Source of the DNA: Bacteroidota bacterium | Lineage (GTDB): Bacteria > Bacteroidota > Ignavibacteria > Ignavibacteriales > Ignavibacteriaceae | Length of the DNA: 33,630 nt | Direction: 5' to 3' | Assembly (NCBI GenBank): GCA_022708025.1 | Contig: JAKIZM010000041.1 | Location: 1-33,630, forward strand | In this document: piece after piece, positions 1 to 7,763 of the stretch | How positions within the stretch are numbered: the first letter of the stretch is position 1 | How the letters are laid out: every line of letters begins with the position of its first letter | Notes under the pieces: generated by a model | Databases searched by the model: none | What the model saw: the letters and a program-made list of their open reading frames with translations, nothing else | What the model was told of the DNA's origin: nothing | Made by a program: the position numbers and the translations under genes

Positions 1-458
1 AGATGAACTCAGAAGTGAAAATGGTAGTTGATAAACTTATTTTTTAGAACAAAAATGTATTTTTTGTTGTGCTCGTGTCGCACTAAAAATCACAAGTCAG
101 GAGGGCACTGCAGGGCACTGCATAAAAATACTATTATTTTCTTACGTGGAAATTGCAAAGAAATATGATTAGATAAAAATATTATTTCATTACAGCTAAA
201 AACTGTGTTTTCTACAAAACTGATTTGAATAGACAGATATCTCTTTGGTTTTATTGAATCTATCAGAAGCAACAAAATATTTTTATTATGGAAGTAGTAT
301 ATCACATTTTTTAAAATATCTTGAAATCCCTCAAAAAAATTAAAAGAAAATACTCCTGATACTTGCAAGAAATACTATTTTTTACAATCTTGAGACAGAA
401 ATTAGGCAGTTCTTTTTTCTAATAACTAACTAAACTTTAATAAATCTAAGGAGTTCTT
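1..458. other. Intergenic region upstream of the T9SS cargo gene
   Basis: I find no convincing gene here. The sequence is very AT-rich. It holds a perfect tandem 10-bp duplication (GGGCACTGCA at 103-112 and 113-122), one of its few GC-rich spots. A short frame open from the window edge to a TAG at 45-47 could be the end of an upstream gene, but it is too short to judge. The stretch presumably carries the promoter of the gene at 459; no confident promoter element was found. The ribosome binding site of that gene (AAGGAG, about 449-454) lies at its right end. Confidence 0.5.
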
Positions 459-1697
459 ATGTTCAGAATTTTTTCTGTTCTCTTTTTACTGTGCACAATT
501 AACATTGCAATGTTTGCACAAAACTCACCAACATTGTTCGGTCAAACTAAGTCCGTCAATGTCGTACCCTCTGAAGCTGTTCTTTATGATCAGATGAGCG
601 GCGTTGGAACAAATGCTTTAACTTCACAGAATTTTGAAGCTTCCAACGATGCTTATGATAATCAGGCTGCAGATGATTTTCAGGTACCTTCCGGCGAAAT
701 ATGGACAATTACCTCTATGGAAATAGTTGGAGCATATTGGAATGGCTCTGGACCAGTTGCTTCGGCAAATGTCTGGTTCTATACAAATAATGGAAACTTA
801 CCCGGCAGCGTTGTTGCACAGCAATTAAATGTTGTTCCATCTGGCGGTGCATCAACCGGTAATTTAATTGTTACATTCACAACCCCAATTCAGTTGAATG
901 CTGGTTCTTACTGGGTATCTCTCCAGGGTAATATGGATTTTTCAGCCGGTGGTCAGTTCGGCTGGACAGAGCACACTCAGGTTGGCAGTCCTTCAGTATG
1001 GCAAAACCCTGGCGGCGGATTTGCTACTTCGTGCGCAAGCTGGGCTCCCAGAGTAGCTACTTGTGGAGTTGGTGATGCTCCTTACTTTGATATGGCTTTC
1101 AGATTAAGTGGAAGTTCTGTTGTACCTGTTGAATTAACAAGCTTTACTGCAAGAGTAATTGATGGTAATGTAACATTAAACTGGTCAACCGCAACTGAAA
1201 CCAATAACCATGGTTTTGAAATTGAAAGAAGTTTTGAAGGTGGTAATTTTGTTGCTGTTAGCTTTGTTAACGGTAAAGGAACTACAACAGAAATTCAGAA
1301 CTATTCTTATACTGATAATAATTTAATGGAAGGAAATTATTCTTACAGATTAAAACAAGTTGATTTTAACGGTCAATTCGAGTATTCAAAAACTATTAAT
1401 GTTGAAGTTACTGCTCCAGTTGAGTTTAATCTTGCTCAGAACTTCCCGAATCCATTTAACCCATCAACCAAAATTACTTTTGGGTTAGCAGTTGATTCAA
1501 AAGTTAAATTGAGTGTTTATAATTTATTGGGCGAACAAGTTGCACAGTTAATTAATGGCAATTTAACTGCCGGTGCTCATAATATATCCTTTGATGCTTC
1601 TCACTTGAATAGCGGTGTTTACTTCTATAGATTAGATGCCAGCGGAATTGATGGACAGAATTTCAGTTCAGTTAAAAAGATGATACTTACAAAATAA
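459..1697 (+). CDS. Secreted protein with T9SS C-terminal sorting domain
   Basis: This 412-residue protein is probably exported by Sec and then moved through the outer membrane by the type IX secretion system. Residues 1-21 form a signal peptide (hydrophobic core ending in MFAQ). Residues about 50-225 form a beta-rich domain I do not recognise, with two cysteines near its end that could pair. Residues about 228-315 resemble the FnIII-like linker (starting VPVELTSF) common in cargo proteins of this group. From about 320 the sorting domain begins with the hallmark QNFPNPFNPST (Q327 onward) and ends in a short hydrophobic/lysine tail, KKMILTK. A strong AAGGAG about five bases before the ATG supports the start. 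A hairpin terminator follows. The cargo function is unknown; the sorting domain is the confident part. Confidence 0.85.
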   Translation: MFRIFSVLFLLCTINIAMFAQNSPTLFGQTKSVNVVPSEAVLYDQMSGVGTNALTSQNFEASNDAYDNQAADDFQVPSGEIWTITSMEIVGAYWNGSGPVASANVWFYTNNGNLPGSVVAQQLNVVPSGGASTGNLIVTFTTPIQLNAGSYWVSLQGNMDFSAGGQFGWTEHTQVGSPSVWQNPGGGFATSCASWAPRVATCGVGDAPYFDMAFRLSGSSVVPVELTSFTARVIDGNVTLNWSTATETNNHGFEIERSFEGGNFVAVSFVNGKGTTTEIQNYSYTDNNLMEGNYSYRLKQVDFNGQFEYSKTINVEVTAPVEFNLAQNFPNPFNPSTKITFGLAVDSKVKLSVYNLLGEQVAQLINGNLTAGAHNISFDASHLNSGVYFYRLDASGIDGQNFSSVKKMILTK

Positions 1698-1700
1698 ATT

Positions 1701-1714
1701 ATCAGTTAACTGAT
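1701..1714. repeat. 14-bp perfect palindrome after the T9SS cargo gene
   Basis: ATCAGTTAACTGAT is a perfect palindrome starting three bases after the stop codon at 1695-1697 and just before the terminator hairpin. It may be part of the transcript 3' end or a protein site. Nothing in the sequence settles which. Confidence 0.4.
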
Positions 1715-1717
1715 AAT

Positions 1718-1749
1718 AAAAAGCCCCCGGAAATTTTCGGGGCTTTTTT
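1718..1749. terminator. Bidirectional rho-independent terminator
   Basis: AAAAAGCCCC (1718-1727) pairs with GGGGCTTTTT (1739-1748). The stem is flanked by A and T tracts, so it works in both directions. It lies between convergent genes ending at 1697 (+) and 1770 (-) and probably ends both transcripts. Confidence 0.85.
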
Positions 1750-1769
1750 ATTGAACAAACAGTTAAATA

Positions 1770-3926
1770 TTATTTAACAATCTTTCCGGCTTTCAATTCT
1801 GAACTGATCCGTTGCAGATTATAAATTTTATTAATTGCCTCTATCATTCCGGCAGAATGTACTGAAACAGCTCTGTTCTGTTCAGTTGTATAAATAAAAT
1901 TACTCGACAAACTTTCAATATTTCCATCAAAAGCTACTCCGACTATTTCTGCGTTTTGATTAATAACCGGACTGCCTGAATTACCTCCAACGATGTCATT
2001 TGTAGAAACAAAATTAAATGGAGTTGAAAGATTTAATTCTGCTGGTGGATTTATCCATCTATCCGGTAAGTTCCAGGGATACTTTTTCTCTTGTCCGTTC
2101 CAACGATCATATAAACCATAAAATGTTGTAAAAGGCTGAGCATAAGTTCCATTATAAGGATAGCCTTTAACAACTCCATCAGCTATTCTTAATGTAAATG
2201 TTGCATCCGGCGGAATTGATGTTCCATACACAGCAAATACAGCTTCTCCTAATTTTTGTGAATAAGAAGATTCCTTTTCGGTAAGTTCTTTACCTTTTGC
2301 TGTATATTCTTCAGAAAGCTCTTTTGTATTTAAAATAAAATAAATAAACGGATCATCTGAATTCAAAACTGCATCAGCGCCTTCTGATATTAAGGATTTT
2401 ATATCATCCGTTTTTGTAATTTTTGAATGATCAAGAATATATTTTACTGCTTCCTGTCCCTTTTTGCCGCCTGTAAACTTTTTAATAATCGGATCGTTAC
2501 TGCCAAAAGCTTCTTCTAACGTCTCAATTTTTGAAGCTAAAAGAGTATTGTTCATATTATAATCAAAATCTACTGGTATTAAGGATTCCAGAGTCTGATT
2601 TAATTCATCACCCACATAAAGATCGTTTCTTTCCGCCTCAGGTTTCTTTAATTCATTTGCAATATCAATTATCTGTTCAGCTATAAAGAAATATTGCGGT
2701 GTAGTAAATCTGTTCATTGATAAAGCAAAATTTTTGACTGAGATATCAGTAAGTTGTTTACGGATTCCGGCTATCTTATCCCAGAGATCACCATATTTTG
2801 CTTTTAATTTCGGATCGGCATCAACAGAGTTTCTGAAATTCTTTTCAAAATCTCTTTTTCTTTGCATCAGTTCAGGATCTCTTAATCCTTTTAAGGTTCC
2901 GTTAATTACTTTTAAAGAATTTTCAAAACCAAAAATTCTATCTTCAAGTTCTGCTTTTCTGCTGGGATCTTTTTCAAGCATATCTTTATACATATTGGTA
3001 AGTGTTGTCAGTAAACTTACTGTTCTTGGATATTGAATATCTCTTGCAAATTCTAATTGAGCAACAGTATTTAATCTATCGGTATTGCCCGGATTTCCGA
3101 CAACAAAAACCGGCTCTCCAACTGCAGCACCGTTTTCACTCCATTTAAAATAATTTTTAGTTTTTAGCGGGCTTCCATCTTCATCATATACTCTGAAGAA
3201 TGAGCAATCCAAATTAAATCTCGGATAAGTAAAGTTATCCGGATCTCCGCCGAAAAATCCTAATTGATCTTCAGGTGCTAAAACTAATCTTACATCAGTG
3301 TATCTTTTATAACCATAAAGAGAATATTTACCGCCGTTATACAATGGAGTAATTACAACATTAAGACCTGAAGCTTCAGCCTCACGTTGTTCTATCTTAT
3401 CAATAATCTCCTTTTCAATCCTGGCACGTTCTTCATCAGTTTTACCTTCGTTTATAGCATCAATCACTTCGTCGGTTACGTCTTTAAATAACACAAGCTG
3501 ATCAACATACAAACCAGGAACCGGTCTTTCATCCTGCAGAGATTCTGCAATAAAACCATTTGCGTGGAGATCTTCACCTTCTCTGTTAACCTGTGTTATG
3601 CTTTGTCTTGCACAATGATGATTTGTCATAATCAAACCGTCTTCAGAGACAAATGAAGCGGAACAATAATTAGCAAATCTTAAAGCAGATAATCTGACGT
3701 TTTCAAACCAGGCATTATCAGGTTTAAAATTGTATTCAGATTTGAAGTGATCTAATGGTGGATATTCAAATGTCCACATCTTGCCTGTATCAAATTTACC
3801 GGCTTTAACTGTATCCAGATTAATCCAGTTTTCACTTTGAGCAAATAATGATGTCTGTAGAATCAAGCTGAATAGAGCAATAAAGACAGCTAACCTTTCA
3901 GTCAGCGTTCTTAGAGGGGTTTTCAT
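1770..3926 (-). CDS. Family S46 dipeptidyl-peptidase (DPP7/DPP11 type)
   Basis: This is a serine exopeptidase that removes dipeptides from the N terminus of peptides in the periplasm or at the cell surface. Residues 1-30 are a signal peptide ending LFAQ. The trypsin-like triad is visible: His104 in TNHHC, Asp230 in the motif DPDNFTYPR, and Ser652 in GGNSGSPV. The length of 718 is normal for S46. DPP7 cuts after hydrophobic residues and DPP11 after acidic ones. The loop after the serine reads FDGN (666-669), but I cannot align the specificity residue firmly enough to choose. The gene is alone, convergent with the T9SS cargo gene. The ATG is preceded by only a weak AGGAT. Peptide scavenging fits a fermentative, protein-using lifestyle (inference). 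Confidence 0.92.
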   Translation of the reverse strand: MKTPLRTLTERLAVFIALFSLILQTSLFAQSENWINLDTVKAGKFDTGKMWTFEYPPLDHFKSEYNFKPDNAWFENVRLSALRFANYCSASFVSEDGLIMTNHHCARQSITQVNREGEDLHANGFIAESLQDERPVPGLYVDQLVLFKDVTDEVIDAINEGKTDEERARIEKEIIDKIEQREAEASGLNVVITPLYNGGKYSLYGYKRYTDVRLVLAPEDQLGFFGGDPDNFTYPRFNLDCSFFRVYDEDGSPLKTKNYFKWSENGAAVGEPVFVVGNPGNTDRLNTVAQLEFARDIQYPRTVSLLTTLTNMYKDMLEKDPSRKAELEDRIFGFENSLKVINGTLKGLRDPELMQRKRDFEKNFRNSVDADPKLKAKYGDLWDKIAGIRKQLTDISVKNFALSMNRFTTPQYFFIAEQIIDIANELKKPEAERNDLYVGDELNQTLESLIPVDFDYNMNNTLLASKIETLEEAFGSNDPIIKKFTGGKKGQEAVKYILDHSKITKTDDIKSLISEGADAVLNSDDPFIYFILNTKELSEEYTAKGKELTEKESSYSQKLGEAVFAVYGTSIPPDATFTLRIADGVVKGYPYNGTYAQPFTTFYGLYDRWNGQEKKYPWNLPDRWINPPAELNLSTPFNFVSTNDIVGGNSGSPVINQNAEIVGVAFDGNIESLSSNFIYTTEQNRAVSVHSAGMIEAINKIYNLQRISSELKAGKIVK

Positions 3927-3979
3927 AACTGCATCCTATTATAATTATAGATTATTAACTAAAAAGCAAAGTAAAAATT

Positions 3980-4034
3980 AAATAAAAAATCCTTTTATGC
4001 GCCAGACATATTATGAATGGTCACATAAAAGGAT
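3980..4034 (-). terminator. Rho-independent terminator of the zinc-ribbon gene
   Basis: An 11-bp perfect inverted repeat (3989-3999 and 4024-4034, arms of the form ATCCTTTTATG) is followed, on the minus strand, by a run of T residues at about 3981-3990. It lies 55 bases after the stop of the minus-strand gene at 4089. The loop is long (24 nt), but a CCA/TGG pair can shorten it. Confidence 0.65.
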
Positions 4035-4088
4035 AAACTGCTAAAAAAATTTTGATTAAGAATCAAAATCAAACAATAGAAACTTCTT

Positions 4089-4409
4089 TTAAATGTATGA
4101 ATCCGGCTGATAAAGCGGTTCAATCTCCCACTCATCTTCAATTGTCCCAATACAATGAGAGCATTTAGGAACTGTAAAAACGACTTTTTCTTCGTTGGGT
4201 GCAGCTCTTACAAAATTTAATATTGTTCTGCAGCTTGCACATTGAACAATGTGCGAAGTATGAACTTTTCGGCTGCAATCGGGACAAATAAAACCAAGAT
4301 CACCCGGTTTCTCATCAGGATGAACCAGAAAAATTGAGTTGCATCTTGTGTTATTACATTTAGCGAAGTGCCACTTAATAGTACCAGTAGTTTCGATAAC
4401 TATCTCCAT
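4089..4409 (-). CDS. Small protein with four Cys pairs (zinc-ribbon-like)
   Basis: This 106-residue protein is not recognised as a named family. It has no signal peptide or membrane segment, so it is probably cytoplasmic. Eight cysteines are arranged as pairs: C18/C23, C42/C45, C57/C60 and C83/C86. Three pairs are CxxC. This suggests two structural zinc sites, as in rubredoxin-like or zinc-ribbon domains. Histidines H50 and H53 lie close by. The C terminus is acidic. It is transcribed alone, divergent from the phosphomannomutase gene and with its own terminator. A nucleic-acid or protein-binding role is possible but not shown. Confidence 0.7.
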   Translation of the reverse strand: MEIVIETTGTIKWHFAKCNNTRCNSIFLVHPDEKPGDLGFICPDCSRKVHTSHIVQCASCRTILNFVRAAPNEEKVVFTVPKCSHCIGTIEDEWEIEPLYQPDSYI

Positions 4410-4552
4410 AAAATTAGTTGGTCAAATGTAATTAGTGATTTTCAAAAAATCCATTGAAAAACAAATATCTATAAAATTTTTTAGTGCGGTTTAAGCTATT
4501 TTCTTAAATTGCACTGCGAAATATCAGGGTTTCTTTTATAAAAAACACCGTA

Positions 4553-4560
4553 TATTTTTG
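4553..4560 (+). promoter_or_regulatory. Candidate Bacteroidota-type -7 box before the phosphomannomutase gene
   Basis: TATTTTTG matches TAnnTTTG and lies 32 bases before the ATG at 4593. The expected TTG about 20 bases upstream is degenerate (TTT at 4530-4532). Assigned by comparison with the better match upstream of prs. Confidence 0.4.
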
Positions 4561-4592
4561 GTATTATTTCTTCATTATTTATAGGACTGAAA

Positions 4593-5939
4593 ATGGAAAG
4601 ATTGAACAGCTTTAAAGCTTACGACATCAGAGGTAAAGTTCCATCTGAACTAAATCCCGAACTCGCTTATAAAGTCGGAAAAAGTTTTGCAAAATATATC
4701 AATGCAAAAAAGGTCGTCGTTGGATATGATGTGCGGCACTCTTCAACGGATTTATGTAAATCACTTATTGATGGCTTAACAGATGCAGGCTCTGATGTTG
4801 TGAATATCGGATTATGCGGAACAGAGATGATTTATTTTTCTACTCCGTATCTAAATGCTGATGGCGGAGTTATGATAACCGCAAGTCATAATCCTACAGA
4901 ATATAATGGAATGAAATTCGTAAAAAGAGATTCTGTTCCTGTTGGATATGATTCCGGCTTGAATGTAATTGAACAAATGATACTTAAAAATGATTTGGGA
5001 GAAAATGCCGCTTCTAAAGGCAAGATTGAAGAACTTGATATTATGGATGCTTTCATAAATAATCTCTCAAAGTTTTATGATCCTAAAAGAATAAAACCAT
5101 TTAAAGTAGTTGTTAATGCGGGTAATGGTTGTGCAGGCTTAGCTTTAGATGCAATTGAACCACGATTACCTATTAAAATGATAAAACTTTTTAATGAGCC
5201 TGATTCTCGTTTTCCGAATGGAGTTCCAAATCCGCTTTTAATTGAAAACAGAAAACCTACTATTGATGCTGTTCTAAAAAACAATGCCAATCTTGGAGTT
5301 GCCTGGGATGGAGATTACGATAGATGTTTTTTCTTTGATGAAAAAGGAAATTTTATCGAAGGATATTATATAGTTGGTTTGCTTGCTAAATCAATCTTAA
5401 AAAAATTTCCCGGCGAAAGGATTGTACATGATCCAAGGCTTGTCTGGAACACAATTGATGTAGTGGAAAAAAACAAAGGCGTCGCTGTTCAATCCAAAAG
5501 CGGTCATGCATATATCAAACAGAAAATGCGTGAAGTAAACTCGATATACGGCGGCGAAATGTCTGCTCATCATTATTTCAGAGATAACTCTTTTTCAGAC
5601 AGCGGAATGATTCCTTTCCTTTTGATAATGCAGTTAATGTCAGAAGATGATAAAACATTAAGTGATCTTGTTGAAGAAATGATTGCCAATTATCCTTGTT
5701 CCGGAGAAATCAATTCAACAATATCTGATCCTGCCGGAAAATTAAAAGAAATTGAGAAATTATATGCAAACGGAAAAATAGATAAAACTGATGGAATAAG
5801 TGTTGAATATGATAATTGGCGATTTAATTTAAGAATGTCAAACACAGAACCAATTATCAGATTAAATGTGGAATCCAAAGGCGATGTTGTATTGATGGAA
5901 GAAAAGACAAAGGAATTATTGGAAGTAATCCGCAAGTAA
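4593..5939 (+). CDS. manB: Phosphomannomutase/phosphoglucomutase
   Basis: This enzyme of the alpha-D-phosphohexomutase family interconverts hexose 1- and 6-phosphates. It feeds GDP-mannose, other nucleotide sugars and storage polysaccharide. All four family signatures are visible in order. The phosphoserine loop is TASHNP with Ser98. The Mg-binding loop is DGDYDR with D239, D241 and D243. The sugar-binding loop is GEMSAHHYF. The phosphate-binding loop near the C terminus is RMSNTEP. The length of 448 is typical of bifunctional PMM/PGM. An AGGA precedes the ATG. It is monocistronic, with a hairpin after the stop. The exact sugar preference cannot be read from sequence, so the symbol is a family-level choice. 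Confidence 0.92.
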   Translation: MERLNSFKAYDIRGKVPSELNPELAYKVGKSFAKYINAKKVVVGYDVRHSSTDLCKSLIDGLTDAGSDVVNIGLCGTEMIYFSTPYLNADGGVMITASHNPTEYNGMKFVKRDSVPVGYDSGLNVIEQMILKNDLGENAASKGKIEELDIMDAFINNLSKFYDPKRIKPFKVVVNAGNGCAGLALDAIEPRLPIKMIKLFNEPDSRFPNGVPNPLLIENRKPTIDAVLKNNANLGVAWDGDYDRCFFFDEKGNFIEGYYIVGLLAKSILKKFPGERIVHDPRLVWNTIDVVEKNKGVAVQSKSGHAYIKQKMREVNSIYGGEMSAHHYFRDNSFSDSGMIPFLLIMQLMSEDDKTLSDLVEEMIANYPCSGEINSTISDPAGKLKEIEKLYANGKIDKTDGISVEYDNWRFNLRMSNTEPIIRLNVESKGDVVLMEEKTKELLEVIRK

Positions 5940-5945
5940 AAATTT

Positions 5946-5973
5946 AGTCCTTCCGGCTTTTACCGGAAGGACT
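5946..5973. terminator. Shared hairpin terminator between convergent genes
   Basis: A perfect 11-bp stem (5946-5956 with 5963-5973) and 6-nt loop sits between the stop at 5939 (+) and the stop at 5980 (-). A T tract follows on the minus strand only (about 5940-5945), so it is a good intrinsic terminator for the minus-strand DUF2911 gene and a weaker one for the plus-strand gene. Confidence 0.75.
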
Positions 5974-5979
5974 TGTAAT

Positions 5980-6525
5980 CTAAATTTTAACCTCAACCTT
6001 AAAAGGTATTTTCAGTCTCTCCCATTCTAATTTTATCACTGCAGTTTTATCGGATGTTTTTGTTATTGTATAAGCAAGCCATTCTTCCCAATCACCTTTT
6101 TGCGGTTTAACTTTTATTCTCAGCGCATCTTCAGATTCATTATATTCAAAAGCACCCCACTGGTCGGCAACCTTATTAAAAATCAATGTCCATTCATTCT
6201 TACCCGGGATTGCAAAAAAACTATATGAGCCTTTTTTCAGATTTTTTCCTTCGATAATAACATCTGTAGAGAAAGTAATTTTTGTTGCTTCATTAGCACC
6301 TGCTCTCCAGACTGCATTATAAGGAACAAGTTTTCCCCAAATAATTCTTCCTTTAACTCCCGGCCGGCTATAAATAATTTTAACATCAGTAAATCCGATT
6401 GTTTGCATCAATTCAGCTTTTGGACTTATCCTTACCTCCTCTTTTTTATCCTGCGCACTTAAATCATCAGAGATAAATAAACTAAACAGCATCAGCAGAA
6501 TTATAAAGGACATCGTTATTTTCAT
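5980..6525 (-). CDS. DUF2911 family exported protein
   Basis: This 181-residue protein has a signal peptide (MKITMSFIILL core, ending LSAQ) followed by one DUF2911 domain. Typical family words are SPKAELMQ near the mature N terminus, YSRPGVKGRIIWG, VWRAGANEAT and PGKNEWTLIFN. The family is common in Bacteroidota and its function is unknown; the protein is probably periplasmic. An upstream in-frame start at 6597 exists, but it adds 24 hydrophilic residues before the signal peptide and overlaps the preceding gene. The ATG at 6525 has a strong AAGGAAGGG just upstream, so I chose it. It lies 28 bases after the class V PLP gene and is probably cotranscribed with it. Confidence 0.85.
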   Translation of the reverse strand: MKITMSFIILLMLFSLFISDDLSAQDKKEEVRISPKAELMQTIGFTDVKIIYSRPGVKGRIIWGKLVPYNAVWRAGANEATKITFSTDVIIEGKNLKKGSYSFFAIPGKNEWTLIFNKVADQWGAFEYNESEDALRIKVKPQKGDWEEWLAYTITKTSDKTAVIKLEWERLKIPFKVEVKI

Positions 6526-6553
6526 ATTACTACCCTTCCTTTTATTAGAACAT

Positions 6554-7681
6554 TCAGATTTTTTGTAATACATCAACTGCTTTGTCAATATCATCAAATA
6601 CGTTATAAAAATGGGGAGAAAATCGTATCATATTTTCTCTTAAAGAACAAATAATTTTATTTTGCTCAAGTTTTTTAATTACCAAATCCGGATCAGGAAT
6701 TTTTATTGTTACGATACCGGCTAATTCACTTTCTTTACAGTTTAAAAGTAAACCATTAATTCCTATTGAAGCAAGTTTGGTAAGAAAATATTTTGAATTT
6801 TCTATAACTCTTTTTTCAACATTATCAAAATTATATTCATTAAATAATTTTAAAGATGAATTTAATGCATAAACTCCAAGAGCATTTATAGTCCCGCCCT
6901 GAAAAACATCAGCAGTTGTTTTAAGATCAATCTGATAATCCAAAAGATTCCAAGCATTATTTACAGAAAGCCATCCAACATTTGAAGGAATTAATTTCTT
7001 CTGTAGTTTTTCGTTCAAATAAATAAAAGCAAGCCCCTGAAATCCGAGCAGCCATTTTTGAGTGCCGCAGGAAAGAAAATCTATATTGCATTTTTCAACA
7101 TCTAATTTAACTGCACCTAAAGCCTGAATCGCATCTACAGAAAAAATTATGTTGTTGTTTCTGCAATATGCTCCAAGTTTCTCTAAATCTATTCTGTAAC
7201 CTGAAAGAAACTGAACATAACTGACTGAGATAAGTCTGGTGCCCGGTTTAATTGCATCAATAATCATTTCTGCAGTTACTTTTCCGTTATCTGATTTTAC
7301 AAGATCTACTTCAACTCCGATTCGTTTCAGATTTAAGAATGGATAAACATTTGCAGGAAATTCAATGTCATTTAATAATATCCTGTCCCCTTTCTTCCAT
7401 TGAATACTTTGTGCTAAGAAGTTTAATCCGTGAGAAGTGTTATCTGTAAAAGCCAGTCTTTCAGGAACAGTATTTAATATTGAAGCAAGAATAGATTTGG
7501 TTTCCGCAGCTATGTCTTTAAAAGAATTATAATCATCTATTTTGCTTTCACTTTTTTCTTTTAAGATCTTATTGATAGCATTTACAAGCAAACTTGAAAA
7601 CGGACCTGTTGCTGCATGATTAAAATAAATTATATCATTCTTGATATATGGAAACAGAGTTCTTATGTTACTGAGATTCAT
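6554..7681 (-). CDS. Class V aminotransferase-fold PLP enzyme
   Basis: This 375-residue protein belongs to the class V aminotransferases (cysteine desulfurase / isopenicillin N epimerase-like group). The N terminus carries YFNHAATGPFS, the usual substrate-site motif. SVDAIQALG (cofactor-binding Asp) and SCGTQKWL (Schiff-base Lys) are clear. I see no cysteine-bearing flexible loop typical of true SufS/IscS, and no neighbouring Suf or Isc genes, so Fe-S cluster supply is unlikely. Amino-acid cleavage, epimerisation or transamination remain possible. The gene is divergent from the Lon-related protease gene and is followed by the DUF2911 gene. The ATG start has only a weak ribosome binding site. 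Confidence 0.85.
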   Translation of the reverse strand: MNLSNIRTLFPYIKNDIIYFNHAATGPFSSLLVNAINKILKEKSESKIDDYNSFKDIAAETKSILASILNTVPERLAFTDNTSHGLNFLAQSIQWKKGDRILLNDIEFPANVYPFLNLKRIGVEVDLVKSDNGKVTAEMIIDAIKPGTRLISVSYVQFLSGYRIDLEKLGAYCRNNNIIFSVDAIQALGAVKLDVEKCNIDFLSCGTQKWLLGFQGLAFIYLNEKLQKKLIPSNVGWLSVNNAWNLLDYQIDLKTTADVFQGGTINALGVYALNSSLKLFNEYNFDNVEKRVIENSKYFLTKLASIGINGLLLNCKESELAGIVTIKIPDPDLVIKKLEQNKIICSLRENMIRFSPHFYNVFDDIDKAVDVLQKI

Positions 7682-7763
7682 CTTTGAAATTCGATTTTAG
7701 TTTATTTAGTTTACAATATAAAAATAATAATGAATTATTTCTCTTCTAAAATACAGGCAAAAC

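Noticed and set aside
3..47. Short open frame from the window edge ending in TAG, possibly the end of an upstream gene
   Set aside because: Fourteen codons are too few, and the tail does not clearly match a T9SS sorting end or any known protein.
90..368. 92-codon minus-strand open frame
   Set aside because: It starts with TTG, has no ribosome site, a biased low-complexity composition and no recognisable motif; it looks like chance in AT-rich DNA.
6526..6597. Upstream in-frame start for the DUF2911 gene
   Set aside because: It would put 24 polar residues before the signal peptide and overlap the preceding gene, while the ATG at 6525 has a strong ribosome site.
6554..7681. Assignment of the class V PLP enzyme as SufS/IscS cysteine desulfurase
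   Set aside because: No clear catalytic Cys loop and no Fe-S assembly genes nearby.
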